A DNA stretch of 64,000 nt from Acholoe squamosa (GCA_949317995.1 OX439046.1:38786002-38850001); one strand, 5' to 3'; counted from the stretch's first letter, positions 1 through 11,954 are shown. Numbers and translations are program-made. The notes: generated from the sequence alone by a model not told the origin.

Positions 1-1379
1 TCCCTCTGAAGGCTCTGCGCACCCGATGGGGGAACAAACCCCTACAAATGTAAAAAACGTTCTTTTTTAGTTCTCCAAATGTAAAAATAAACACAACAAA
101 ACATCCTGGAGAATCTCTAACCATTTACTTTCCACCCACCACTTGCAGGCGACCTTGGAGGCTACCTGAGACTGTTGCTTGGCGCCAGTGTAGTCACAAC
201 CTGTGAATTTCTGTACCTTGTTTTCTTCAACGGACTCCGTATGATACGGAAGAGGAGGAAAGTCGAGAACACGCCAATTATCACAATAGATAAGACAAAG
301 GGGAAGTGGGACGCCATGTCCCAACGGTAGCTATGGAGACTCGAATGGTGCGTGAATGCTTATATTGAAGAACAAGTTGGTAGAAGGTACTATTAGTATC
401 CTGGTGATGGGTGCATAAAGCAACTGTATATTTACAGTTGCTTTTATTTTTTTGGGGAATATAGTTTGTGAATTTGGGTACATAGTCATAATATTATAAT
501 TGATATATAAGCAAATGTTAACGGCCTCGTTAAATATGGGCAGAATAACCTCTGGGAATATGATGCAAAAATATCCAATGCCAGTTGACATTTATGTCAT
601 GGCCTATTGGATGGATTTACTTTTAAACAAAGGAAAACAATGATATTTACTGAGTCTGATAGGAGAGAGTATCTGTGCCAAGTTGCCAGCTGTCGCAATT
701 TGGAGAGGTCACTTGACCTGTAGCTGATTACTTACATAACCACAGACAAGGACAAGTGCAACCAAAACAACAACAAACACTGCGATGTTGGGCCTTATTG
801 GCAATGTCGGGAGGTTTAAAACAAGCTCCCTCCATCAAGCCGTGCCATCATGGCAGAGATATGGGTTCACAGCTTAAATTAGCCCTACAGACTGTCAGGA
901 GACACTAGCTGACATCGTGTTTGACATCACATAGGTCACGTGATTGTTAGCCATTGAATACGTGTGCACCGTATTCCATCCCCCCATTGAATACGACCTG
1001 TCTAGTTCTAATCTATAGTAATGATCATATCTGCCATGAAATAATACATCATTCGCTTGAAACTAGCCTGTACCATAGAGGAATGAAATATGATGTATAA
1101 AATGTAAGCCATAAATATTCAACCAAAAGACATTCTTGGAGCTAATGTTCGCTCTTGTGACATTCACACTATAAACAATGGTTGAGCAAAATATTTCTTG
1201 TATAAACAATTTATTGTTGGAATAAAAATACACTTTATGTGGGACAGATATGTGAACAGTTGTATGTTGTAGTCGATTTTGGAGGCAGTGTTACTACATC
1301 AGCAGTATTCATGGTATGTTCTTAATGGCATATCTCCTGTATAGGCTTCAGAAATGTCCAAATAGTCATTAGATGTCAA
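1..1379. other. AT-rich intergenic DNA, no gene seen
   Basis: Short open frames on the minus strand at 67-324 and 331-591 have no recognisable domain, no splice context and ordinary non-coding composition. I see no exon, RNA gene or repeat that I can name here. The region lies downstream of the 3' end of the transporter gene. Confidence 0.6.
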
Positions 1380-2457
1380 GGAGCCTGTTTCTCCACATAT
1401 GAATAAATAATATAAGATACGAAGCTTAGATATGGACAGAATATGGACATGATAATAATACATACAATCCAGTATACCCTCTATATATTTTATCTAAATA
1501 AAATAAAATATGGACTTATAACTCCATATGTGCAGATCTAATTACCAAATAGGACAGCTGGCCTCCCTAGCCCACTTAAAAGGGTCTACTTCTCCTCTTT
1601 CCTATCCCCTCAGGATGTGTGTGGTGCACATATGTGCGGGCACTGACACATTCTCAGTGAAATTGTGTAATGTAGTTCTTGCCATGAATATGACCTTAGC
1701 TGTCGAAATGGCATTAAACATCTATTACTCACTCACTCACTCCAAATAGGACAGAGACCAGTCTACATTTCGGGGAACCCCAAGGGGATTCCTTCAATGA
1801 CATCATATTTCCCTTAATGAGATCAAACATATTGAGTTTTGATAATAACAACATATGGATTTATCAATGTTAGATGCCAGAGAGTTTAGCATAAAGGTTA
1901 TGGGTCAGTTGCAAAATGGTTAAGGATCTCATGTAGAATTTAAGAAATCCCCTTTCATGTCACTTTTCTCTCATGTCAATAGCCATGCCACATGTCAAAT
2001 TTGAGAAATGCCATGTCACATGTCAAATCTAAGAAATGGACATGCCATTTCGTCAAATCCATACCCATAAAAGCTGTCAGTGGTTTGGACGACCCCCCCC
2101 CCCCTCACACATATGGGTATATATTTACATAATTTTATAGGTCCAAGTCCATGTTGCAAAGTAGCTCCATATGTTGTAAATTAGGTCCATATGTTGTGAA
2201 AGAGGTCTACATGTTGGATACCACCTACCCCTTACCCCCTCAATATCTGAGCTATATTTTAGCTCCATATATTGTAGGGATGTGGAGAAAAATAAGTCCA
2301 TACGTTGAACAGAAACAGGTAAAGGTTCATATATGTGGACGTGGAGCTCCATATGTTTCTAAAGAAGATATGGAATGATGAACAGAAACAATTTTTCAAC
2401 ATATGGACCTATAAGTGACATATGGAGCTCCATATATATGTGGAGAAACACGCTCCC
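1380..2457. mobile_element. Non-autonomous inverted-repeat element 1 (Harbinger-like ends)
   Basis: The left end (1380-1400) reads GGAGCCTGTTTCTCCACATA and the right end (about 2437-2457), reverse-complemented, reads GGGAGCGTGTTTCTCCACAT. The two are nearly identical inverted repeats. They resemble the ends of the large PIF/Harbinger element at 12529-49397 (GGAGGATGTTTCACCTCATA). The interior has many short CATATG-centred repeats, especially at 2100-2440, as in the subterminal regions of the large element. No transposase reading frame is present, so it is MITE-like. I could not settle the 3-bp target duplication. Confidence 0.55.
1600..1745 (+). repeat. Possible short interspersed repeat tail ending in (ACTC)n
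   Basis: The segment ends in GGCATTAAACATCTATTACT followed by ACTCACTCACTC. A conserved GGC-TTAAAC block running into a short tetranucleotide array is typical of the 3' ends of SINE- or LINE-derived repeats in marine invertebrates. It lies inside the inverted-repeat element at 1380-2457. The 5' head is not recognised and no tRNA-like A and B boxes were found. Confidence 0.35.
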
Positions 2458-2468
2458 GGTTAAAGATA

Positions 2469-2488
2469 GCCATGGCCCGGGCCATGGC
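2469..2488. repeat. Perfect 20-bp GC-rich palindrome
   Basis: GCCATGGCCCGGGCCATGGC is a perfect palindrome just outside the right end of inverted-repeat element 1. It is strongly GC-rich within AT-rich DNA. No function is evident. Confidence 0.9.
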
Positions 2489-2489
2489 C

Positions 2490-3310
2490 CCTCTGATGGA
2501 ATAACCGTTTTATAAGACCAATCAAGTGGATACGGCTACCCTACTTCATGCATAATTTGAGGAGAAATATACCATCTATAGGTTCCAGCCTGTTTGACAT
2601 TATATTTAACCAAAGATTAACTTTGTTTTTTTCATCTTGCATCGACAACACAGACACAAGCAGAAAAAAGGGAGATTTAGGTGTTAATTCTTGCTGAAGA
2701 TTGATATCCCAGTACTCCACAAAATTGTCAACAACACACTCTCAGAATGCGCGACCCTATTTACAATACAATGCAGTGTATTTTTGGAAAACACTATAAT
2801 CTGCTGTTAGTACAAATCCAATGACTCTACAGTAGATTGCCCTGTATGCAGTACACTGGAATTTACTGCTGATTTACAATTCGGGCTGAGAGTGCAGATT
2901 GAAATGTTTGCATATTTGGGGAAAGGGTGACATCTCTTTATCAGTTAATGACTATGTGTATAGTCACAATCATCTCAAACAGTACAAACTATCTCTCCAC
3001 AAGAGTCCCAAGGTGGCAAGTTATATTGTACTTGTATTTTATCATTTTTGATCTCTGATATTACTACTCTACTCTCAGGGTTGTATTCTTAACAAATCAT
3101 TACCCACATAGTGGGTCCACACAATAGTGGAGAAACAAAACCCAGTATACTTTGATCTGACCCAGCGTGCATTATGTACACACAACCGATATCATGCTGC
3201 TGACCTGATAGTATTTATCACAGTACAATACAACAGAGACGAATATCACAGACGGGGGTTAGTGGGTCCCTGCCCCGACCCCTCCATATGAGCTATTAGA
3301 GAGCTATTCA
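2490..3310. other. Non-coding stretch, no gene seen
   Basis: There is no long open frame, named repeat or RNA gene. A TTACTACTCTACTCTCAGGG block near 3060 recurs in slightly changed form near 8935, so part of it is probably an old dispersed repeat. Confidence 0.5.
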
Positions 3311-4433
3311 CCAGGAGGGTGTTTTACCACATAACATATGACCCCCATATGTGACATACAGCCCTCCATATGTCACATATGGACATTTTCTGTTTCAGTT
3401 CAAATTTCCGTATGTACATAGCCTACATACGGACGTCCATATGTGCATATGGGAATTTACCTGTTTCTGTTCAATATATGGAAATTGAAAATCCCACATA
3501 AAGCCCACATATTCTCTTCTAAATGTGGAGGGGCAAGGGGGTACCCTGTATGTTAAAAATGTAAGGATATAGGTTTTTTTCTTGCCCATATGTCAGGAAA
3601 ATGGCATATTATATAGGTGAATGTGGGATTTGAGTTACCTGAGTACTAACAAAGGATGGGGGGGGGTCAGGATGTCGTATGGTTGGTAGATGAATCCCAG
3701 AATCCCAGTGTTCAAAATAAATACAGGGGGAAAGCAGCAGGTAACACTTCTGAAGCATACTACAAATGAAATTCTATGGTACCACACATTATATTCATTT
3801 AATGACCCCCCCCCTCAGAATATACATGTAATACATGTATTAAATGTATTCTCGGGAGCAGAACCCTGGTTTGCTTGGAACCTGGCAAAGGGTCAAATTA
3901 TATAGGCAATGTACTAGAAAAACTAACCTTTTTGCTATTATCCCAGTGATCGCTATACTAAGCTTTTAGATACAGATATACATCAGAGGCATCACCCCTG
4001 TAAACCCATTGACTCCTGTACATCACCCCCCCCCCCCCCGCCCTCCTTTACACCTCAGACCTACCCTCCCCCTATGCCCCCCTGCCCTTGCTACTCCTTG
4101 TGTCTTTTTACCAACATACGACCCTTCTTTGTTAGATAATTAGAAAAAGTCCACATATGTCACAGGCCCCCCTCATGTGTGACATCATTGAAGGGATTCC
4201 CAGGGGGTTTTCTGGAATGTTGACTGGAATTTGCACATGTTTACCTTTAAGACAGAAAAAAATCTGTATGTGGACTTTAAAATATGGAAATTTTATATAA
4301 CATACGGACAGGACACAGCCACCTATCTGAATCACTTTTTTAAATAAAAAAAAAGTTTCCCCACATAGTGGCCATATCTTATGGCCGTATGTCTATATAT
4401 CTATAGCTACGTGGTGAAACATCCTCCAGGAGA
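3311..4433. mobile_element. Non-autonomous inverted-repeat element 2 (Harbinger-like ends)
   Basis: The left end reads CAGGAGGGTGTTTTACCACA and the right end, reverse-complemented, reads CTGGAGGATGTTTCACCACG. They form an inverted pair and match the ends of the large Harbinger element (GGAGGATGTTTCACC). Both subterminal zones are packed with CATATG and CCGTATGT words (3336-3480 and 4150-4400), as in the large element. Homopolymer C runs near 3808 and 4028 interrupt it. No transposase frame is visible. The target duplication is unresolved. Confidence 0.6.
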
Positions 4434-4581
4434 TCAATGCTGATCTAGGGAACGGTGGATTAATCCAACAATGTGTAAGTTATATTACCTGGATAGACAC
4501 CCAGGATTATCTCTCACTCCAAGGATTGAGATCGACGGATATACAAGTTTGTATATGATGATAAAACTAATGGTGTAAATT

Positions 4582-5455
4582 GCATAGTGCAGCTAACTAA
4601 GGCCATAGTACAGCCATCTAATGCCAAAGTGCAGCCACCTAAGGCCATAGTGCAACCATCTAGGGCCATAGTGCAGCCACCTAATGCCATAGTGCAGCCA
4701 CCTAATGCCATATTGCAGCCACCTAATGCCATAGTGCAGCCACCTAATGCCATAGTGCAGCCACCTATGGCCAAAGTGCAGCCACCTAAGGCCATAGTGC
4801 AGCCACCTAATGCCAAAGTGCAGCCACCTATGGCCATAGTGCAGTAACCTAAGGCAATTGTGCAGCCACCTAAGGCCATTGTGCAGCCACCTAATGCCAT
4901 ATTGCAGCCACCTAAGGCCATTGTGCAGCCACCTAATGCCATATTGCAGCCACCTAAGGCCATTGTGCAGCCACCTAATGCCATATTGCAGCCACCTAAG
5001 GCCATAGTGCAGCCACCTAATGCCATATTGCAGCCACCTAAGGCCATAGTGCAGCCACCTAATGCCAAAGTGCAGCCACCTATGGCCATAGTGCAGTCAC
5101 CTAAGGCAATTGTGCAGCCAGCTAAGGCCATTGTGCAGCCACCTAATGCCATTGTGCAGCCACCTAATGCCATATTGCAGCCACCTAATGCCATATTGCA
5201 GCCACCTAATGCCATTTTTCAGCCACCTAAGGCCATAGTGTAGCCACCTAATGCCATTTTGCAGCCACCTAAGGCCATTGTGCAGCCACCTAATGCCATT
5301 GTGCAGCCACCTAATGCCATATTGCAGCCACCTAATGCCATTTTGCAGCCACCTAAGGCCATAGTGTAGCCACCTAATGCCATTTTGCAGCCACCTAAGG
5401 CCATAGTGCAGTCACCTAATGCCATAGTGCAGTCACCTAATGCCATAGTCAGCAG
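4582..5455. repeat. Minisatellite, 21-bp unit, about 41 copies
   Basis: The unit is close to CAGCCACCTAATGCCATAGTG and repeats almost without length change. Because 21 is a multiple of three, long frames stay open on both strands: MALGGCT units on the minus strand (4514-5446) and QPPKAIV units on the plus strand. Variation is mainly TAATGCC versus TAAGGCC and ATAGTG versus ATTGTG or ATATTG. No start context, splice site or non-repeat coding flank supports translation, so I treat it as non-coding tandem DNA. Confidence 0.9.
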
Positions 5456-6340
5456 CCTTTGACGGGTAAGAGACGTGATTTGTTCTTTTTTATAACTATG
5501 ATACAGTGTAAGATTTCTGACACAAGAGATGAGGGCAACAGTATGTATGTAAGAATATTGACAATATGATCTGTCGATTTTGTACCTGTATATAAAATGA
5601 TTCCCAGGTCATATCTCATTAACTAAAGAACAAAGCCGTGATTTTGGAAACCAGAAGTAATGAAATATAAATGCAGGTCTCAAATCCAGTAACATATTGT
5701 GTTGGATTTCTGTGTGCTGCCATTCATGATAAATATAAAATATATACATTGTTGGTGGTCCCTGGGTATTGTATTCATGATATAATCAGCAGTCTAGTGA
5801 GGAATCACGTGAGTATCACATATAAGCATCAGCTTTATCGTATGGTAAATTTCCACGTCAGGAAATGGCTCTGCTCACATTTTTATAGACATTCATAATA
5901 AGAGTGGCTTTTACCCTTTGGTAGCAACCATAGCCCCTGTGGTGTGATCACAATAAAAACAACGACTCACAAACCCACGTAGCAACGACGACCTATCACA
6001 ACATATAGCACATGTTAGCAATGCTATGATATAACCAATGCCCGCAGGATACATTATATTTACACCAATATACACAGCAATGCTCATACTAATGTTTGTA
6101 ATACATTTTGAGATTCAAACAAAGTGGCCATGCCCTGAATGCTGTCACAGCTGTAGCCTCAAGGGACACGTCATGGAAACTGCTCGTGATACTCACGATA
6201 CTGACCTTCATATTATGTCTTGTCATCATAACCAGATATTGTTATATCACATTATGATTAGTACGTATCATGTGACATTTAACGACGAATGAGGATGCAT
6301 TGCCTGACATATTAGCACTTCATATATGGCATGACACTGA
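5456..6340. other. AT-rich spacer between two minisatellites
   Basis: No gene seen. From about 6020 onward scattered blocks such as ATATCACAT and CATGGAATGTTG resemble decayed units of the next minisatellite, so the array may once have extended this far. Confidence 0.5.
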
Positions 6341-7740
6341 TACCATGTGATGGATCACAGGAGAAGCCATAACACAATGACAAATGTCACATTGATATTA
6401 CATGATAGGATGGAAGCTCCTGGGACCTGCCATGCAATGTTGGTACATTATGTATCATATCTCATGAAGACGCATCCTAGTTTGTGCCATGGAATGTTGA
6501 TATCACATGGTGAGAGGAGGGCTCATAGGACGTGCCAGGCGATGTGAGTGTCACATGGTACAAAGCAGATGCTAAGTATCTTATAACGTCATATTCGTAT
6601 CACATGATAGGAAAGAAAGTCATAGGGTGTCTTTATAATGTTAGTACCAGCTTGTGATAAAGCGGCCTCCTAGGACAAGCCATGCAATGTTGTTGTCATG
6701 TGGTGAGAAAGAGGCATCCTAGGACAAACCATGCAATGTTGTTGTCATGTGGTGAGAAAGAGGCATCCTAGGACAAACCATGCCATGTTGTTGTCATGTG
6801 GTGAGAAAGAGGCATCCTAGGACAAACCATGCCATGTTGTTGTCATGTGGTGAGAAAGAGGCATCCTAGGAAAAACCATGCCATGTTGTTGTCATGTGGT
6901 GAGAAAGAGGCATCCTAGGACAAACCATGTCATGTGGTGAGAAAGAGGCATCCTAGGACAAACCATGCCATGTTGTTGTCATGTGGGGAGAAAGAGGCAT
7001 TCTAGGAAAAACCATGCCATGTTGTTGTCATGTGGTGAGAAAGAGGCATCCTAGGACAAGCCATGCCATGTTGTTGTCATGTGGTGAGAAAGAGGCATCC
7101 TAGGAAAAACCATGCCATGTTGTTGGCATGTGGTGAGAAAGGTGAGAAAGAGGCATCCTAGGACAAACCATGCCATGTTGTTGTCATGTGGTGAGAAATA
7201 GGCATCCTAGGACAAACCATGCCATGTTGTTGTCATGTGGTGAGAAAGAGGCATCCTAGGACAAACCATGCCATGTTGTTGTCATGTGGTGAGAAAGAGG
7301 CATCCTAGGACAAACCATGACATGTTGTTGTCACTTGGTGAGAAAGAGGCATCCTAGGACAAACCATGCCATGTTGTTGTCATGTGGTGAGAAAGAGGCA
7401 TCCTAGGACAAACCATGCCATGTTGTTGTCATGTGGTGAGAAAGAGGCATCCTAGGACAAACCATGACATGTTGTTGTCACTTGGCGAGAAAAGGGCCCC
7501 TAGGACAAGCCATGCATTGTTAGTACCACATAGTGAGAAAGAGGCCTCCTAGGATTATTGGAATATTGGTATCACATGGAAAAAGGATGCATCCTATTAT
7601 TTCCATAGGTACCAAGGAAAGAGATGGCATATCATATGGTGATGATGGGGAGGATGTATCCTTCGACACGCCAATACTGTGAGAAGTGTTGTTCAATGTC
7701 TCATGGCTGTGATGCCACATAGGAACTAGCAGGTATCATA
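6340..7740. repeat. Minisatellite, about 49-bp unit, homogeneous core with decayed edges
   Basis: The core at about 6660-7490 holds some 17 copies of a unit containing GAGAAAGAGGCATCCTAGGA and CATGTTGTTGTCATGTGGTG. Copies differ by few substitutions. One at about 6925 lacks 15 bp or so and one at about 7135 has a GTGAGAAAG duplication. On both sides (6340-6660 and 7490-7740) the same unit continues with much more divergence, with ATATCACATG replacing the GTTGTCATG part. It lies just beyond the stop codon of the transporter gene and could overlap its 3' UTR. Confidence 0.9.
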
Positions 7741-7799
7741 TGTATGTTATATGTAAGCTGACGTTTCCATCAAGTAAGAAGGGGGTACATTGTAACATG

Positions 7800-8152
7800 C
7801 TATTTGACAGTGGTATCATGTAATGAGACGGAGGTGTCATGTGACCAGCTGTAACTGATGGTGCTTATGCTGGTGGACCGTGATGGTGCTGAGCTGTCAG
7901 TGGTGTTGGTAGTAGGAGTGGCGTCAAGGTCATATGTGTCCTTGCTTTTCTCAGATCGGCGTGCAGCAAGCCATGTGAGGAAGAGGAAGAAGAAGACGAC
8001 CACTTTCAGCGCCAGACAGGTGCCAAATAGCACATAGGGCAGACGGTGGGTGTCATACTCCAGACAGGATCCCGTGCCATCGCACCGAGGGGTCCAGAGA
8101 ATACACTGAGAGTCAAAGATCTGACCGAAGTAGATGGGCGCCGGGATGAAGG
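7800..8152 (-). CDS. SLCO: OATP/SLCO transporter, last exon (TM12 and cytoplasmic tail)
   Basis: This is the terminal coding exon of a solute carrier organic anion transporter, a twelve-helix plasma-membrane carrier of large amphipathic anions. It opens after an acceptor (CCTATTGCAG) with FIPAPIYFG, the family motif before the final helix. Then come GQIFDSQCILW, a short cysteine-containing loop, and a hydrophobic helix LPYVLFGTCLALKVVVFFFL. The rest, with serine and threonine runs, is a cytoplasmic tail ending at a TAG at 7800-7802. It joins the exon at 9304-9368 in phase 1. The reading frame is intact. Which OATP subtype it is cannot be told from these exons. Confidence 0.9.
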
Positions 8153-9303
8153 CTGCAATAGGCGACACAAAACAGATATTAGTATTTCAAACCAGTCGGC
8201 CCCTTACAGCTGATAGGCCTATCACAGACAAGATCACTCTAGGTTGAATCCCACAATGCAACTTTGGCTGAAAGGTTTCTGCAATTTAGTCATCTGTTGC
8301 AATTTGGGGCTCTCTCCTTATATTGCAAGACCTATAACGGCTACAGGGGGCTTTAATGACAAGGAATCCCTTGTAGATTTGCACTGAAGTTAAGATCTTT
8401 ATATTTAGATATTTTCCCATGCTTAAGTGAAAGGTTTCTGCAATTCAGAGAATTTGCTTGCAATTTACAGAAATGTGGATGAAGTTATTGACAAATAGGG
8501 GAGTGTGTTCGCTTCAACTTGCAACCCAAGTCCCGATCTAAACTTGCCCCATACCCTGCAACTCGTATGCAAAATGTCTGTGTAAATTATACACAGAGTC
8601 CAATTTCAGTCTCATTCTGCACTGTGCTTACCAACAACAGCTTGCAAATTCAATATCAAGGAGAATGGCATTGAAATTTAACGCAATTTACATATCTAGA
8701 TTGCGAGGGTGAGGGGTCAGTTTATTTGCAACAGTCCGATTTGTAAAATGAAACCTGCATGTTAGAAGCCTTGCAATTTGCAGTAAAGGTATATCCCCCT
8801 ATCTGCAGGAGTTCCCAAATTGCAAGAACGTTCCAGGGTTAGATCGCATCATGGGATTCGACCTTATAGTTTGACTTCATGGATCCTAATCCAAAATAGA
8901 TATTTAATTCATATTTGGGGAAAAAGATGATATTACTACTCTACTCTGAGGGTTGCATTCTTAACAAATCATGACCCGATCCTAAGGTGGGTACACAAAA
9001 TAAAACCTTATTATAGACATATAACCATTTGATGAGGTTAAAACCTTTTTCAAATAGTTATATGCCTTTATATGTAATATGTATTACTTAAATTGGCCAC
9101 AAGAACTAAACAAACTGTATGATATTATATTGGTCATTGTATCTGCACGCAGACAGGGGGAACGGAACACCTGTGAATTCTACGCCAATTAACAGCCTGA
9201 AAAAGAAAAGTTGGAAAAAAAAAGAAATGTAGGTACCTATCACAAAAAGTGTTAAAACCTCAGAGGATATCAATTTTGTTGCCATCATAAGCTGGATACG
9301 TAC
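8153..9303 (-). other. Transporter intron with repeated TTGCAATTT words
   Basis: Intron between the last two coding exons. Between 8270 and 8830 the word TGCAATTT or its complement appears about ten times in varied flanks (for example near 8277, 8300, 8440, 8458, 8690, 8775 and 8816). This suggests a decayed short element with internal repeats. No gene seen. Confidence 0.6.
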
Positions 9304-9368
9304 CTAGCACCTGTGAGAAGAAATTCTGCATGCCCAAAGCAAATGACCTCGTGTTTGGATTCACCGAC
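9304..9368 (-). CDS. SLCO: OATP/SLCO transporter, penultimate exon (65 nt)
   Basis: A small exon encoding SVNPNTRSFALGMQNFFSQVL, matching the conserved OATP stretch RS-ALG-Q immediately before the FIPAPI motif of the next exon. The splice sites are clear: an AG acceptor after TTCACAATGAAG and a GTACGT donor at 9303-9298. It is too short to stand out as an open frame and was found by translating between neighbouring exons. It is intact. Confidence 0.88.
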
Positions 9369-9880
9369 CTTCATTGTGAAATATAAGGAATTCATTCAGT
9401 TAGCATTTATTGAAAATATGTAGGAAAACCCTCCGTAATACCAACAGCATTTACCAACGCAAACCAAATGGGTGATATTCCTAGTCTACAGTACCTAAAG
9501 TATCAATACTAAGATTATGTATACAGTTCTTAATGGGTGAGTCATTGAATCATAAATTGGAATGCAAGATTTTGACGTTATGATATCAATGAGTTAACCT
9601 CCTTAAAAACGGAATGGCTTTTGGTACAACATGTCGGTGAAACATGAATGTTAGATCCTTTCCATAACGTATTATGGTTATAAATGTTGAGGAAGTAATG
9701 TACCTCACTACTTCTTCCCATACATTTCTTTGATTATAGTAACAGGTTTGTAGGCTTGGTAGACACCCCCCACCCCTCTTCTTTATCAGTGATTGACACA
9801 AGAGAACAGAACAGTATAAACAGAAAACTTAGAGTAGGTGATGTATGTATATGCTTGCTTTCCACAGAACGTAATCCTAC

Positions 9881-10050
9881 CTGAGTGTAATGATTATCGC
9901 AGGGTTATGTCCACATGTGGTAAGGAAGACGACTATAAAGAGGATGACGAGGAATGGTACAAGGTTCTTGCAGCCCGCGTCACAACGCCCTGTGTTAGCA
10001 GCCTGGGTATGGATGAACTCGTCATACACACAAGCACAGGAGGAGTAGTT
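9881..10050 (-). CDS. SLCO: OATP/SLCO transporter exon (end of large loop and TM11)
   Basis: Encodes NYSSCACVYDEFIHTQAANT, then GRCDAGCKNLVPFLVILFIV and a hydrophobic stretch ending HNPAIIITLR. The Y-C-C start and C-x3-C pair match the cysteine-rich end of the large extracellular loop of OATPs, followed by the eleventh helix. The acceptor is TTTTACAG at 10051 and the donor is GTAGGATTAC below 9881. It follows the Kazal exon in the expected order. The frame is open throughout. Confidence 0.88.
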
Positions 10051-10126
10051 CTGTAAAATGGAACGGGGAAATAGCAGTAAGTCACTTTTATACACCTGTA
10101 GGTGTCTGGAGGTCGTTACACGATCC

Positions 10127-11380
10127 ACGAGAATAACCATTTTCTCGTTGTGCAAGTGTTCAAGTGTTACACAAATGCTTTCTCATTGTCATTTCCCCCC
10201 CTCCCACTTTTGCACAACGAGAAAAAAAGGGTTACACAATCATAATATCGTTGTGAAAAATTGTTGTGGGTCATTTTTCATGTGGACTATGAGAAAAAAA
10301 AGACAGTTAGTCAAGAGGTACTGCCTTTTAGGATTTTAGCATTGATTCCTCTGGGGACCATCGTTGTATTATGAAATATATAGGAGATGTCAGAAATGAT
10401 TAAAATCCTGGCTGGCAGGTCGTAAAATTAATAGGCCAGGCCGGAAATAATGAGATGAAGTCAGGACATTAATGAGTGAGGTGTAGAATGACCCCCCCCC
10501 CCGGATCCAAACTTCCAATAACATTGCAGCCTATGGCGACCCCTCCACTTTAAGATAGGACTCAACACCATCCTCTCCTAGCTACTGCTAGCTCACATAA
10601 CATTACAATGTATAATATAGGTAACGAGAAAAACCACACCCCCAATTTTCCTAAATAAATAACATGAAGAGGACGCTGTAGACTCCAGTGTTAAAGAGGA
10701 GGGGTCACTATAGGAAGCAATGCTATGGGAGCTTTGGATGCCAGGGGGTGGGAGTCATTTCAGACCTCACCCATTAATTTCCTGACTTCATCTCATTATT
10801 TCTGACATCAACTATTAGTTTCCTGAATCCATCTCATTATGTCCGACCTAAACTATTATTTTCCTGACTTCATCTGATTATTCCCCACTTCTTCAGGCTA
10901 TTTCAAACCTATTACATCCGTGAGACACTATGAGGTTAATGTAGTTGCACACAGAGGTCTCTGTAGGTTCCAATAACAATGTGGAGCCATCTAACAAAAA
11001 ATTGTGGGAACTAACGTTTCGTGATTTCAGTGCTAATTTTCAGGGAAAATCTACACTATCTGTCACTGTTTTGTCATTGTAATTAGGTAGATAAGATGTT
11101 AAAGCATCCATGCGAAACTTTACAGCATGTAAATCGGACTAGAAATAAGGATTTTCAACAGGAATCATCAGAGATATCATGGAACCGAAAATAGACAAAA
11201 ATCTCGTTGTTGCCTAAGTAGTTCAAGTTACACTGGTTCCCGGTGCAACAACGAGAAAGCAACAATGATTCTCGTTGTGAAAAGGCAGAACCTATTTGTA
11301 ACAGGGACAAAATAATCACTAGGTGAAAATCGTTGATTTAAGAGGATTTTCAACAACGAGAATTCGATCTTTGTGAAATG
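10127..11380. mobile_element. Candidate non-autonomous element with repeated CAACGAGAA motifs
   Basis: Within the transporter intron the word TTCTCGTTGTG or its complement recurs near 10142, 10213, 10625 (shorter), 11203, 11248, 11271 and 11358, mostly near the two ends and in both orientations. It encloses a strong inverted repeat (10443-10804). No reading frame is present. The pattern fits a DNA transposon relic with subterminal transposase-binding repeats, but I cannot fix its ends or target duplication. Confidence 0.4.
10443..10804. repeat. Inverted repeat, arms of about 50 bp
   Basis: The left arm (10443-10492) contains GAAATAATGAGATGAAGTCA. The right arm (10752-10804), reverse-complemented, contains the same 20 bases followed by similar sequence. 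Roughly 42 of 48 bases match. Beyond the right arm, CTGACTTCATCTCATTAT-type units repeat with decay (10800-10890). It could fold into a long hairpin within the intron. Confidence 0.8.
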
Positions 11381-11954
11381 ACCTCCTGGTCAACATTTGT
11401 AAATTTGATTATTGGCTTTAAGATGCCAGACACAATTATGGGTCATATAAATATGTCTATTTATATGCCTATAAAAGTGATCGGTGAGTGGTCGGACCTA
11501 GGTGTATTTACCCTTGTCTTAGGTTTTTTTGTAGTTAATAAATAAGGTTGGCTTAGTCTATCAAATACTGTTCAAAGTTATAATTTGTTTCTACTTCTAT
11601 TTATCATTTCTCTAATAACGTCAGGTCAATTTATACCCTTTCCAATGCAATAAATTGACACAAGATCATGTTAAATATAAAACTACTCACAAAGGAATAT
11701 TCAACATAGTCAAAAAGAAATTGATGCACACAATTCAGAGAAGATGGATGCGTTGTCTTAGTTTTTACTCATATGCTCGTTGTAGATCCAGGAAGATTCA
11801 CACAAAATAAGATGCAGAGGCGAATTTGTGGAGGATAAATGACTTTGATACCATCACATAAAATGTTTGTTTGTTATGCGAGTATAAAGAACAGCAGGTT
11901 ATTTCTAAATGATGTTATTTTATCATTATTGTAAAATACCCTTGGGTCCCTCAC

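Noticed and set aside
4514-5446. Long minus-strand frames of MALGGCT repeats as a protein gene
   Set aside because: The frame comes entirely from a 21-bp tandem repeat. The opposite strand is equally open, and there is no unique coding flank or splice signal.
6660-7490. Regular 49-bp repeats as a CRISPR array
   Set aside because: The units are contiguous without unique spacers, and the window is eukaryotic. It is a minisatellite.
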